A stretch of DNA of 64,000 bases, taken from contig NZ_OY762269.1 in NCBI RefSeq assembly GCF_963665245.1, forward strand, positions 1,612,001 through 1,676,000. Reading direction: 5' to 3'. Positions 9,093 through 18,050 of the stretch are shown one piece after another; within the stretch, counting starts at the first letter, position 1, and every line of letters begins with the position of its first letter. The DNA is from an uncultured Paludibaculum sp. Its GTDB lineage: Bacteria; Acidobacteriota; Terriglobia; Bryobacterales; Bryobacteraceae. The position numbers and the translations under genes are program-made. The notes under the pieces are model-generated. The model did not search any database. It saw only the letters and a program-made list of their open reading frames with translations, and had not been told where the DNA came from.

Positions 9093-10025
9093 CTACACGC
9101 CCCGGACGAGCAACGCGCCCCAGTTGAAGCCGGCGCCGAACGCCGCGAAGACCACGGGCAGGCCGGGCTCGAAGTCGTTATCCTGGCTCCACTCACAGGC
9201 GGCGATCAGCATCGAGGCCGACGACGTGTTGCCGTACTTGCGGATGTTCGAGAAGAACTTGGCGCTGGGCACGCCCAGGGTGTTGGCCACACGGTCGATC
9301 AGGTTCTGGTTCGCCTGATGCATCAGGAAGGCCAGCACATCGGGCGGCTGAATCTTGTAGCGGTCGAGCAGCGCCCGGATGGCGGCGGGGATCTTGCGCG
9401 AAGCCTGCAGGATCACGCTGCGCCCGTTCATCTTGATGGGCATGCCGTTTTCCAGTGTCAGGTCCTCGGAATAGCTTCCGTCGGTGCCCAGCACGGAATC
9501 GACGATCTCGGCCCGGCCTTTCTCGGCTGTGATCAGGCAGGCGCCGGCGCCGTCGCCGAACAGGACGGCCACGCCGCGCTCCTGCGGTTCCCGGGCCACG
9601 ATGCGCGACATCTTCTCCGCGCCGATCACCAGGATGGGACCGATCTGCGCCGTCAGCCGAGCGGCCATGGACAGGCCGAACAACGACCCGGCACTAGCCA
9701 TTGGCAGATCAACGGCCGGAACGCCCGCCGCGCCCATCTTCTGGGCGGCAACGCACGCGGGCCCGGGGAATGAGCGTTCCGCGGAGCCGCTGGCCACCAT
9801 CACCATGCCCAGGTCCGTCGGGGCGACACCGGCGCGTTCCAGGCAATCGCGGCCCGCGCGGGCGGCCAGGTCGGCCACGGTATCTTCTTCCACGGCGAAG
9901 CGCCGCTCTTCAATGCCGGAGACGTTAACCACCCAGGTGGAATCGGCACCCACCCAACTGCCCGCCTCCTGGCTGGTTACAACCCGATCCGGCAACCAGC
10001 TCCCGAATTCCTTGATAAATGCCAT
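9093..10025 (-). CDS. KAS III-like (FabH-family) thiolase-fold enzyme with Ser in place of catalytic Cys
   Basis: 310 residues from ATG 10025; a TTG at 10037 overlaps the previous stop but the family N-terminus (AFIKEFGSWLPDRVV) fits the ATG. The fold is clear: an N-terminal FabH motif, VLFGDGAGACLI, the active-site His in LMHQANQNLID and the Asn in YGNTSSASM. The nucleophile region reads DLPMASAGSLFGLS where FabH has D(V/L)xxACxGF. The codon is AGT, so Cys is Ser. Condensing activity is then unlikely. The KAS III homologue DpsC of daunorubicin synthesis is a known Ser-nucleophile case that transfers an acyl group. Placed directly after a carrier-protein gene in an O-acylation operon, it may load an acyl group from CoA onto that carrier (inference). 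Confidence 0.88.
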   Translation of the reverse strand: MAFIKEFGSWLPDRVVTSQEAGSWVGADSTWVVNVSGIEERRFAVEEDTVADLAARAGRDCLERAGVAPTDLGMVMVASGSAERSFPGPACVAAQKMGAAGVPAVDLPMASAGSLFGLSMAARLTAQIGPILVIGAEKMSRIVAREPQERGVAVLFGDGAGACLITAEKGRAEIVDSVLGTDGSYSEDLTLENGMPIKMNGRSVILQASRKIPAAIRALLDRYKIQPPDVLAFLMHQANQNLIDRVANTLGVPSAKFFSNIRKYGNTSSASMLIAACEWSQDNDFEPGLPVVFAAFGAGFNWGALLVRGV

Positions 10026-10033
10026 TGCCCCAA

Positions 10034-10267
10034 TCAATTCCTAGAGTCGAGATATTCTTCGATCCGTTCGATGGAGTCGAACTTACGAGGGTTCAGGTCC
10101 GCGTCGGGGATCTGAATGGAAAACGCTTCTTCCAGAGCGCTCACCAGATCCGGCAGCGCGAAAGAGTCCAGAAGGCCGGCGTCGAACAGTGACTCACCCG
10201 GCTCCGGCAGGCTGTCCTGCTTAGTCACTGTCTTCAGAATTTCAATGAGTTTTGATCGACGGTCCAT
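10034..10267 (-). CDS. DltC-like acyl carrier protein
   Basis: 77 residues, acidic, with the phosphopantetheine attachment motif GLLDSF (Ser35) preceded by ESLFDA and followed by LPDLVSALEEAFSIQIPDADL. The order LFD-GLLDSF-IP..D-SI resembles DltC and stand-alone carriers more than fatty-acid AcpP, where the motif is GADSLDTVEL. It should carry an activated acyl or aminoacyl group as a thioester in the cytoplasm. Its start overlaps the 3' end of the SGNH gene upstream by 26 nt and its stop overlaps or abuts the KAS III-like start, so expression is probably coupled. No DltA-like adenylating ligase is nearby. Confidence 0.9.
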   Translation of the reverse strand: MDRRSKLIEILKTVTKQDSLPEPGESLFDAGLLDSFALPDLVSALEEAFSIQIPDADLNPRKFDSIERIEEYLDSRN

Positions 10268-11603
10268 TGTCGTTAGCTCCTAGTACCTGGCGCCGCACGG
10301 TTTGAAAGACTCCGTACTGGCCCATGATGAGCTCGAATAGAGAATCCCCCACCAACCGGTAACCGGGCGAAGTGAAGTGCACGAAGTCACCTTGCGCCAG
10401 TCCGGCCTGAACCCATTGTTTCATGGATCCCTTGCCGCCCATGGCCGCCCTCAGATTCCAAAAGGCGCAACCGTTGGCCAGGGCCGCTTCCCGCTGGGCT
10501 ATTAAGATCTTATCAACCGCTTCATAGGGTACGATACGGCGTCGCGAATAAATGGCCTGGTCGGGCGCTCCGATGATGAGGATGCTGGTCGTCGGCGAAG
10601 CGGCGCGGATCGTCTGTACCACCTGTTTGAGAGACGCGGCGTACGATTCGGCGGTCCAGTCCGGCCGCCGGGCTTCGTTGGTGCCGTAGGCCAGCACCAC
10701 CAGCGCCGGGTTGCGCCGCTCGATCTCCTTGCGTAGCGTCTGTTGATCCCACAGCAGCAGCAGGTCGGCCTGCGCGCCATTGATGCCCAACTGCTCCCAC
10801 GTGATGCCGCCGCGCTTTTCCAGCACCCAGCCGTGTACGCGGACCGGCGCGCTATTCAAAGTCCGCAGCACCAGATGGTGCGCGCCTGAGGCCAATTCCT
10901 TGCGGTAGAACCCGGGGCCGACGGCGCCGTCGGTGGAGACGGTATCCAGCACCACGTCGTTGTCTTCCAGCGTGAACGAGCCGCCGCCCGGCTGCTGTAG
11001 GTAGAAGAACTCGAATGTCTGCCCTTCGGCGTCCAGGGTGATGGTTTCGTTCGCATAGCCGGTGGCCATGCTGACCCCGGCGATGCCATAGAGCCCATCG
11101 CCCTCGCGCGCCAGCAAACCTTCCGGCTTCCAGTTGCGCGACATCGTCGACTTGGCGTCGAAGCGGCGGAAGCCCGCAAACGGCCGGCCTGCCTGGACGA
11201 AGCCCGGCCCGCCGTTGCCGAACTTCTGCTGGAAGCGCGCGCGCAGCTCACCGGCCCAATCGTCGGAGGCGGTATGCGAGTCGCCGAACTGCAGCACTCG
11301 CAGCGGCTCCCCGCCAGACTGCTGTTCCTGGCGGAACAACAACTCGTAAAACGGAACCATGGCCGCGGCGTTCTGGATGCCCAGTTCCATCGCTTCGCTC
11401 ATGTGCGACTGGACGGTCTCGGCGGCCTCAGCCTTCTGCTCGGCGCTGACCGGGGGCGGCTTGGGGACGGCCTTTCGCCGAGTCGCCGTCTTCCGCGCAG
11501 TGGATTTGGCTTTCTTCTTTGTGGAGCTGGCTGCCGGAGCGACCGCTGTCAGAACGGGCATGGCCAGCAGCGCCGCCGCGAAAAGTAGAGCCAAATGCTT
11601 CAT
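10242..11603 (-). CDS. Exported SGNH-fold hydrolase/acyltransferase-like protein
   Basis: 453 residues. A signal peptide or anchor (MKHLALLFAAALLAMPVLT) is followed by a very Lys/Arg/Ala-rich stretch (about 25-52). The SGNH blocks are in order: block I FGDSHTASD, Gly block LGINGAQ, block III YGTNEAR, and the C-terminal D..H pair in DFVHFTSPGY. In family terms this is a periplasmic esterase or acetyltransferase; PatB, AlgX/AlgJ and WssI-type proteins share the fold and partner MBOAT proteins in O-acetylation. ATG 11603 directly abuts the stop of the preceding SGNH gene. The two SGNH genes share block order and spacing and look like an old duplication. Confidence 0.88.
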   Translation of the reverse strand: MKHLALLFAAALLAMPVLTAVAPAASSTKKKAKSTARKTATRRKAVPKPPPVSAEQKAEAAETVQSHMSEAMELGIQNAAAMVPFYELLFRQEQQSGGEPLRVLQFGDSHTASDDWAGELRARFQQKFGNGGPGFVQAGRPFAGFRRFDAKSTMSRNWKPEGLLAREGDGLYGIAGVSMATGYANETITLDAEGQTFEFFYLQQPGGGSFTLEDNDVVLDTVSTDGAVGPGFYRKELASGAHHLVLRTLNSAPVRVHGWVLEKRGGITWEQLGINGAQADLLLLWDQQTLRKEIERRNPALVVLAYGTNEARRPDWTAESYAASLKQVVQTIRAASPTTSILIIGAPDQAIYSRRRIVPYEAVDKILIAQREAALANGCAFWNLRAAMGGKGSMKQWVQAGLAQGDFVHFTSPGYRLVGDSLFELIMGQYGVFQTVRRQVLGANDNGPSIKTH

Positions 11604-13001
11604 CTATGGTTTCGAACCCGCCGTCCGTTTGGGCACAACCGCCAGATTCTGGCGGAGCTGCTTGAGCTTATAGCTGTTGTAGCCATCGATCAGGGCCTGA
11701 TAGAGCAGAGTCCCGACAATACGCGCACCCGAGGGCAGTGGATGGATGAAATCCGCGCTGACCAACCTCGGCTCCGCCATATACCACTTTCCCATAGTCC
11801 CGGGTCCGCCCATCGCCTGGAAGGTGTTGAAGAAGGCGCAGTCGTTCTCGGCGGCGATCCTGGCCTGTACGGAGACGAGCTGCGGCAGAGTCGGCACGGT
11901 GCCGATGGTGCCCCCCTGTTCCCGCGCGCCACGGTCCATCGGACTCATGATGAGAATCGACGCCTCTGGCACGGCTGTCTTCACGCGCCGCAGGATTTCC
12001 TTCACGTCCTTGGGATACGTGGTGTCGATGTAGTTGCGATAGCCGCTCTCGTTTGTGCCGTAGTTGATCACCACCAGGCTCGGCCGCGCCATCCGCAATT
12101 CCTCCATCCAACGCGGGCCGTTGACATGGGAGGCTAGAACCCCCGCCCACGAGCCGTTCAGGCCGATGCTGTCGTACATCACGCCGGGCGCGTCCTTGCG
12201 GAAGGTGAGACAGAAGAGCCGGACACTGCCGCGCGTCACTCTGATCTGGAATTTCCGTGCCTCGACCGGAATCGGCCAGGTCTGTTCCAGTTCCGCCGCT
12301 TCCGGGGCCGATGTGTCGAGCGTCGCAATGTGGATGTCGCCGGCGTCAATGGAGATCTCGCCGCCGTTGGGTTGTGCCAGGTAAGCCAGCGAAAGCTTGG
12401 TGTGCCCTTCATTGCGGAGCGTGAGCTTGCTTTCCGCGCCCACTCCGCCGATGAAGCTGACGCCGCCCACACCATAGCGGCCGTCCCTCTGGGCGTGCAG
12501 CGTCGCTGGATCCATACTCCACCCGGAGGCGCTCACGTCCAGTCCCCGATGGCCATACCAGGCCCAGGGCTTGGCGATCAGATAGGTTCCGTGGCCGGCG
12601 TCGCCAAAACGGGTCTGTAGAAAGTTGCGGACGTCGGCGGTGATCAGGTCGGCCGTGGTGGGTGAATCGCCGAAGTGCAGAATTCTCGTCACCGCGCCCG
12701 GCTGATGGCGTTCCGTGCGCAGAAGCGCGCTGTAGAAATTGTCCATCGTCCCGCCGGGATCGTGGATCTTGGAGTCGTCCGCCTTGACCGGCACCGTGTC
12801 GGGCCGCAGGCGCTCCATCTCCTCCTGCATGGGTTCGGAGGCGCGGGCGCGGGGCTGGAAGTCGAGGACCGCGGGGGCGGCGCTCCACTCATAGATTCGC
12901 CAGTTGTACCACTGCGGGATGTACTGGGGCAGAGTGATGCCCAGCGCGAACGTCGCGATGACGAGAAACGGTTTCAATGGCCAGGGCGACTTCATCTTCA
13001 T
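11604..13001 (-). CDS. Membrane-anchored SGNH-fold protein, paralogue of the next gene
   Basis: 465 residues from ATG 13001 (GTG 13004 and ATG 12995 are alternatives; all lie within a few codons of the MBOAT stop). The N-terminus has one hydrophobic helix (WPLKPFLVIATFALGITL) that looks like an uncleaved anchor. SGNH blocks: ILHFGDSPTTADL, IGLNGSWAG, INYGTNESG and DFIHPLPSGARIVG with the C-terminal D/H pair. It probably acts outside the inner membrane on a polysaccharide or wall polymer, receiving or transferring acyl groups made available by the MBOAT encoded upstream. It carries the same Gly-rich central domain as its neighbour, with different N-terminal targeting. Confidence 0.87.
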   Translation of the reverse strand: MKMKSPWPLKPFLVIATFALGITLPQYIPQWYNWRIYEWSAAPAVLDFQPRARASEPMQEEMERLRPDTVPVKADDSKIHDPGGTMDNFYSALLRTERHQPGAVTRILHFGDSPTTADLITADVRNFLQTRFGDAGHGTYLIAKPWAWYGHRGLDVSASGWSMDPATLHAQRDGRYGVGGVSFIGGVGAESKLTLRNEGHTKLSLAYLAQPNGGEISIDAGDIHIATLDTSAPEAAELEQTWPIPVEARKFQIRVTRGSVRLFCLTFRKDAPGVMYDSIGLNGSWAGVLASHVNGPRWMEELRMARPSLVVINYGTNESGYRNYIDTTYPKDVKEILRRVKTAVPEASILIMSPMDRGAREQGGTIGTVPTLPQLVSVQARIAAENDCAFFNTFQAMGGPGTMGKWYMAEPRLVSADFIHPLPSGARIVGTLLYQALIDGYNSYKLKQLRQNLAVVPKRTAGSKP

Positions 13002-13005
13002 CACT

Positions 13006-14415
13006 TCAGAATTTTGTATAGAGGAACGGCGCCGCGCCGGTCACGGCAATGTATTCAATGGCCAGCACCAGCAGTACCAGCGCCGTGGCCTGGGCGTAGA
13101 ACGGGGCTTTGACGAAGAGCCCGGTCGAGAAATCGTAGATCTTGCGTGGCAGGTAGTGCATGACGACCGCCACCAGCAGCACCACGGCGATGGGCGTAGA
13201 GATGTTGGCCAGACTCGCTGTGAGTGAGGCGATGCGGCCCAGTACTTCCCACGCGTTCGCCAGCGTGGATGCCCGGAAGAAGACCCAGGCGAAGACCACG
13301 AAATGCGCGGTCGCGGTCTGTGATGCGATGCGCACCCAGCGATTCGTGGAGGGTTTAGGGTTGCCGCGCCACGTGCGGAAGCCGTGGTGAATCGCCAGGC
13401 CGGCTCCATGCAATCCGCCCCAGATGATGAAGTTCCAGCTTGCGCCGTGCCATAGCCCGCCCAGCAGCATGGTGACGAAGAGATTCGTATAAGTGAAGAT
13501 CTTCCACTTCGAGCGCAGGCCGGGCAGGGAGAAGTAGAGGTAGTCGCGCAGCCAGTTGGAGAGTGAGATGTGCCAGCGCCGCCAGAACTCGCTGATATTC
13601 AACGCCTGGTAGGGCCGGTTGAAGTTCTCGGGCAGCTTCAGACCCAGCAACTGGGCGCTGCCGATGGCGATATCCGAATAGCCGGAAAAGTCGTAGTAGA
13701 GCTGCAGGGCGAAGGCGTAAACCCCAATGAGGACCTCGACACCGGTGTACAGGTTGGGCGTGTCGAAGACCCGGTTCACCAGATTGTCGGCCAGGTAGTC
13801 GGCAATCAGGAACTTCTTCATCAGGCCCAGCGCGATGCGGAACAGAGCCTTGCCGCTGTCGTCGAGGGAAAGCTGCTTGTCTTTCTTCTCGAGCTGTGGA
13901 GCGAGGGACAGCACGCGGGTAATGGGACCGCTGAGCGTGGTGGGGAAGAAGCTCACCGCCGTCATATGGGTCAGCAGGCTACGGACCGGCTTCCCGTCCT
14001 TGCGGTACAGATCGATGGTGTAGGTAAGCGACTGGAAGCAGTAGAACGAGATGCCCAGCGGGAAGGTCCAGTGCCATTCCGCTGGTTTCGTGTGTTGGAA
14101 ACCCGCCCACGAAGAGAGGAAGAAGGGCATGTACTTGAACGTCGCCAGGATGCCCAAATTCATGAAAACACTGAGAGAAACGAGTAGCTGGCGGACTCGT
14201 TTGCCGCTGGCCGCCCCCAGTCCGCGGCCGATCAGGTAATCGACCAGCGAAGCGCCGGGGATCAGGACGAGATAGAACAGATCCCACTTGGCGTAGAAAT
14301 AGTAGTTCGCGAACAGCAGGACTGCCAGCCCGGCGGCGCGCCAGCGCTGGAGCGGCCAGTAGAGCAGAAAGATGCCCGTCAGGAATACGAAATAGACAGA
14401 ACTGGAGAGGAGCAT
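13006..14415 (-). CDS. MBOAT-family O-acyltransferase (AlgI/DltB type)
   Basis: 469 residues, about 11 membrane segments. The AlgI-family core is present: LGISFYCFQSLTYTIDLYR, FFPTTLSGPI, YYDFSGYSDIAIGSAQLLG, NFNRPY, FWRRWHISLSNWLRDYLY (His282) and the catalytic-type His323 in LLGGLWHGASW. The C-terminus ends in PFLYTKF, comparable to the ...YFQF tail of AlgI proteins. Known relatives pass acyl groups from a cytoplasmic donor through the membrane to an extracellular acceptor, together with SGNH partners. It is the first gene of a five-gene minus-strand run (14415 to 9093) that supplies such partners and a carrier protein. Confidence 0.93.
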   Translation of the reverse strand: MLLSSSVYFVFLTGIFLLYWPLQRWRAAGLAVLLFANYYFYAKWDLFYLVLIPGASLVDYLIGRGLGAASGKRVRQLLVSLSVFMNLGILATFKYMPFFLSSWAGFQHTKPAEWHWTFPLGISFYCFQSLTYTIDLYRKDGKPVRSLLTHMTAVSFFPTTLSGPITRVLSLAPQLEKKDKQLSLDDSGKALFRIALGLMKKFLIADYLADNLVNRVFDTPNLYTGVEVLIGVYAFALQLYYDFSGYSDIAIGSAQLLGLKLPENFNRPYQALNISEFWRRWHISLSNWLRDYLYFSLPGLRSKWKIFTYTNLFVTMLLGGLWHGASWNFIIWGGLHGAGLAIHHGFRTWRGNPKPSTNRWVRIASQTATAHFVVFAWVFFRASTLANAWEVLGRIASLTASLANISTPIAVVLLVAVVMHYLPRKIYDFSTGLFVKAPFYAQATALVLLVLAIEYIAVTGAAPFLYTKF

Positions 14416-14469
14416 GCAAGCGCACGCGGAACGAAAAGTCCATTATACTTGCCGCGCACGCCTCTGCTC

Positions 14470-15480
14470 TCAGGGTTTGTAGGTTTTCTTGAGTCCGTTG
14501 CGCTGATTTGTGACGGTGAAAACCCCGTCCTTCCCGGCTGCCACCTCGATGCCGGCGCCTTGGCACGGCACTTGCGGATTGGCGATGCGCTCTTCAGCCA
14601 CGTTGTGGTCCTTGCCCCCTGCCTCGGCGTAGTGGATCTGCCAGAGGTCCTGAAGGCCGGGCGAAGCTGACACGATGCTCCAGGCGGCCGGAGATCCACC
14701 CTTCTTCGCGCCATTGTTCATGATGGCGACCCGCGGGTGCAGCCCATGTACCATCGAGGCCGAGTTGGACTGGTCCAGCCCGTGGTGCGTGGTAAGGAAC
14801 AGATCCACCGGGCCAATCAGGTGATCGGGGCAGGCCGCGTCCAGTTCCTTGTTCCAGGTCAGATCGCCGAGGTCGACAAAGCGGAACTTGCCGAACGTCA
14901 TCAGGACGCCGATGGAGCGGGCGTTTTCCGACGGATCGTCGGCTCGGCGCTGCTCGGTGCCGCACACCGGGTTCTTCTGGCCGCCGCCCTTCACGGGCTT
15001 GGGAATCCGCTCGCCATTGGCCGTAATCACTTCAATACGCAGGTCCTTCAAGGGAAGAATGTCGCCTGGCTTGACGGTGAGCCGCTTTGCGCCCGAGGCG
15101 ATGACTTTCTGATAGGCGGCGTTGAGTGTATCGGCGCCGCGACCGGTCTCCACATTAGCGCCGTGGTCGATCAGGGTGCCCACCGGGAACTTCGCCGCCA
15201 GTTCGGGCACGCCACCCACATGATCCAGGTGGTAATGGGTGACAAGAAGGTAGTCGATCTTGGTGAGGCCGGCCTTCTTGGCGGCGGCCACAATGCGGTC
15301 GGAGTCCCGCCCATTGTTCCCGGGGAAGCCGGCATCCACCAACAGCGACTCGCCGGAAGGTGTGACCAGCAGGGTCGCCTGCCCGCCTTCGGTATCGATG
15401 AAGGTGATTTCCAGGTTCTTGCGGTTCGCCGCCGGCAGCGACAAAGCTCCGGCCATGAGGAAGACAAGCGTCCAGCGCAT
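14470..15480 (-). CDS. Exported metallo-beta-lactamase-fold hydrolase (ComEC/MBL-like)
   Basis: 336 residues. The N-terminus is a signal peptide (MRWTLVFLMAGALSLPAA). The body begins NLEITFIDTEGGQATLLV, the opening of ComEC-type MBL domains. The zinc motif THYHLDHVGG (HxHxDH) is intact, with a later Asp in DLGDLTW and His in TTHHGLDQSN. It should be a periplasmic or secreted metal-dependent hydrolase; the substrate (phosphodiester, lactone or other) is not evident. It is a single gene, with its own short gap to the MBOAT operon downstream and a divergent zinc-ribbon gene upstream. Confidence 0.85.
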   Translation of the reverse strand: MRWTLVFLMAGALSLPAANRKNLEITFIDTEGGQATLLVTPSGESLLVDAGFPGNNGRDSDRIVAAAKKAGLTKIDYLLVTHYHLDHVGGVPELAAKFPVGTLIDHGANVETGRGADTLNAAYQKVIASGAKRLTVKPGDILPLKDLRIEVITANGERIPKPVKGGGQKNPVCGTEQRRADDPSENARSIGVLMTFGKFRFVDLGDLTWNKELDAACPDHLIGPVDLFLTTHHGLDQSNSASMVHGLHPRVAIMNNGAKKGGSPAAWSIVSASPGLQDLWQIHYAEAGGKDHNVAEERIANPQVPCQGAGIEVAAGKDGVFTVTNQRNGLKKTYKP

Positions 15481-15546
15481 GGCGTGATCCTATCATAGGG
15501 AACAGAACGTGCTGAAACGTCGTAGTAAACTACGGGGAAGTCAGCA

Positions 15547-16044
15547 ATGCCCTTTTGTACCCAGTGCGGCACGGAAGTCCAACCGGCCGATATCTTCTGC
15601 GGCTCGTGCGGCGCGCGCCAGGCTCAGGCCGGCAGTGCCCCACGATCGTCGGCGCGCCCCGCCACTCCACCCCCGCCGCACAATCCCGCCAACGACTTCC
15701 TGAAGAATCTCACCGCGCGCAACGCCGCATTGATGTGCTATATCCCCGTGGCCGGCTGGATCGTCTCCATCATCGTCCTGGCCTCAGACCGCTACCGCGA
15801 GGAGCGCGACGTCCGCTTCCACGCCTTCCAGGGACTCTACCTGTTCGTCCTGTGGCTCTTCGTCGACTGGGTGTTCGCCCCCTTCACCTATTCCATCGAG
15901 GCCCCGCGAGTCCTGGCCAAGGCGTTGAAGGCCGTTGTCTTCGGAGCCTGGATCTTCATGATGGTCAAGACCAACCAAGGCGAGAACTTCCGTCTGCCCA
16001 TCCTGGGCGAACTAGCCGACCGCAGCGTCTCGGAGCAGAAGTAA
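15547..16044 (+). CDS. Zinc-ribbon membrane protein, DUF4870/Tic20-like
   Basis: 165 residues. An N-terminal zinc ribbon (C4, C7, C18, C21: FCTQCG...FCGSCGA) is followed by a Pro/Ala linker and a membrane domain of three to four hydrophobic segments beginning LTARNAALMCYIPVAGWIVSI. The motif RFHAFQGLYLFVLWL matches the conserved HAxQ(S/G)L of DUF4870-like small membrane proteins. Role unknown; such proteins are common and usually solitary. The start ATG follows GGGGAAGTCAGCA, a reasonable ribosome-binding site. Confidence 0.8.
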   Translation: MPFCTQCGTEVQPADIFCGSCGARQAQAGSAPRSSARPATPPPPHNPANDFLKNLTARNAALMCYIPVAGWIVSIIVLASDRYREERDVRFHAFQGLYLFVLWLFVDWVFAPFTYSIEAPRVLAKALKAVVFGAWIFMMVKTNQGENFRLPILGELADRSVSEQK

Positions 16045-16064
16045 CCGGCGCCTCCTCCCGGTGA

Positions 16065-18023
16065 ATGAGAGAGAATGCGCATGGGGCTTGGCCTGCTGGC
16101 CGGCCGGACTGCTCACCTCGGACCGCACTCGTGACTATCCGTAATCTTCCAGCGCTCGCGCGCACGGCAGCCTTTCTCTTTGTGGGGTTGCTCGTGTGTC
16201 CGCTCCGCTATTTCTCGCTGGCCCAGGAGAACATCATCGACACTTCCTGGGTCTATGCAATGAACCTTGTACCGCTGCTGAACCTTCGCTTCGGCGTCGA
16301 TGTCATCTGGACCACTGGCCCCCTGGCATACCTGTTCCACCCACTCGATATTGGAAACAATCTCGTCAACGGGTTGATCGCCCAGGCGGCGGTTTGGCTT
16401 GTCATGTTGTGGGTGATGGCCGACCTGGTCTTCCTCGCCGCCGTCCCCCCACGCAATCTGGCTGCCTTCGCCGTTTGTGTCGCGCTGGCTTCACCGATCT
16501 TCCGCTTCAACTTCATGGGTGTCGAGAACCTGCTGCTTCTGGCGATTCTCACCCTTTCCTCGTTACTGCTGCTCAGGCCCTTCCTCTGGCGGCGGTTCCT
16601 GCTTCTGCTTCTGCTGATTCCACCCATCCTACTCATCAAGGGCACCGGGGCAGCCATTGCTCTGGGCATTCTGGGCGGACTCTTCGCGGCGCTGGCCTTA
16701 CGAAGGGACTGGCGTCGGGTGTTTGCCGGCAGCGTTGTGGCCTTTGCTGCCATCCCCTTGATAGCACTGGTCTGTTTCCGCATGTCTGCCGGCACCTGGT
16801 CCATGGGCCCGTACCTGCAGGGACTTATGGAGATCTCCTCCGAGTACAGCGTTCTCCTGGCCGGCGATGGTCCATGGGATGAGAAGGTGCGTGCCGCCGT
16901 CGTATTTGCCGCCTTCGTGGGCCTCTTCGTGATGGCCTTCCGGGCCAGGCAAACGCACTGGATCCTCTGCCTGTCGTTCGCAATCCCGTTGCTGGTCTCG
17001 ATCAAGCACGGATTTGTCAGGCAGGACATCCATACCGTGAACTTCTTCTGCATGGCCCTGCTGCTGCTGGGATTGCTGCTGCTTTACACGGGATCGTGGC
17101 GGTTCAATAGGAACTTTCCGCTCGTGCTGATGCTGATGGTCGCGATTTCCCTCCAGTCCATCCAGTGGCGGCTAGGCTGGGCCTATTTGTGGGATGTCTC
17201 CGGCTGGAATAATGTGCAATCGATCGCCGGCGCCCTCGACCTCTCCGCTACGCGGGCGAAGTTCACGCGCGAGCGGCCGCCCGGCTCTCTCCCGGTCTTG
17301 TTCCTGGATGGTCCCATGCTGCATGCCATCGGCCAACGCACAGTCGGCATCCTAAGCCCGGTTCTCATCTACGCCGCATGGAATCACCTCGACCTGCGCA
17401 CGATGCCGGTTCCACAGGGTTATCAGTGCAATCAGAAACTGGATCTCATAGATGCTGACTGGTTGGAGAAGAAGGGCCCGCAAAGGCTGCTGGTCGAGTG
17501 GTTTGCCATCGACGGACGTCACCCCCTCGGCGAGAACCCCGCCACTCTGCTTTCCATCTACAAGTGGTATGAGTTGGAACTCCTGGAATCCGATCACCTC
17601 CTGTTGCGCCGCCGCGACCGTCCGCGCGCTGTTCGTCTGGAATCCCTACGAACCGAGACCATCGACATCTCCAAGGGAATCGACATCCCTGACTCCGCCG
17701 AACCACTCTTTGTGCGTGCAAACTTCGAACTCTCCCCTTTGGGCAGGCTGGCCAAGGTTCTCTATCACATCCCGGAAATGCACATGGCCGTCAGCCCCGC
17801 GCCAGAGGCGGAGTCACGTTACCGTGTGATCGCGGGATCTCTCGCCTCCCCCCTGTTGATCAGCCACTTGCCGACCAACCTGAGCGCCGCCGCCACGCTA
17901 TTCGATGGCCGGCCCACCGCCAACCCAAAGCTCATGCGGGTCGCCTTTTCCGGACCGGGCCTCTCCTACTACCAACAGACCTGCCAGATCGAGTTTCTTC
18001 GCATGACATCCTCAGAGAGATGA
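16065..18023 (+). CDS. Large polytopic membrane protein of unknown function
   Basis: 652 residues from ATG 16065; GTG 16131 would remove 22 polar residues and place the start just before the first membrane helix, and is at least as likely. About ten hydrophobic segments fill residues 30-370 (for example ALLLLGLLLLYTGSW). A soluble domain of about 280 residues follows, ending with a globular tail. The layout (many TM helices then a periplasmic domain) resembles glycosyltransferase-C-like or O-antigen-type membrane proteins, but no family motif was recognised, so no function is assigned. It starts 20 nt after the zinc-ribbon gene. Confidence 0.75.
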   Translation: MRENAHGAWPAGRPDCSPRTALVTIRNLPALARTAAFLFVGLLVCPLRYFSLAQENIIDTSWVYAMNLVPLLNLRFGVDVIWTTGPLAYLFHPLDIGNNLVNGLIAQAAVWLVMLWVMADLVFLAAVPPRNLAAFAVCVALASPIFRFNFMGVENLLLLAILTLSSLLLLRPFLWRRFLLLLLLIPPILLIKGTGAAIALGILGGLFAALALRRDWRRVFAGSVVAFAAIPLIALVCFRMSAGTWSMGPYLQGLMEISSEYSVLLAGDGPWDEKVRAAVVFAAFVGLFVMAFRARQTHWILCLSFAIPLLVSIKHGFVRQDIHTVNFFCMALLLLGLLLLYTGSWRFNRNFPLVLMLMVAISLQSIQWRLGWAYLWDVSGWNNVQSIAGALDLSATRAKFTRERPPGSLPVLFLDGPMLHAIGQRTVGILSPVLIYAAWNHLDLRTMPVPQGYQCNQKLDLIDADWLEKKGPQRLLVEWFAIDGRHPLGENPATLLSIYKWYELELLESDHLLLRRRDRPRAVRLESLRTETIDISKGIDIPDSAEPLFVRANFELSPLGRLAKVLYHIPEMHMAVSPAPEAESRYRVIAGSLASPLLISHLPTNLSAAATLFDGRPTANPKLMRVAFSGPGLSYYQQTCQIEFLRMTSSER

Positions 18024-18050
18024 CCCCCGCAGTGGTGACGGCTGTTTGAT

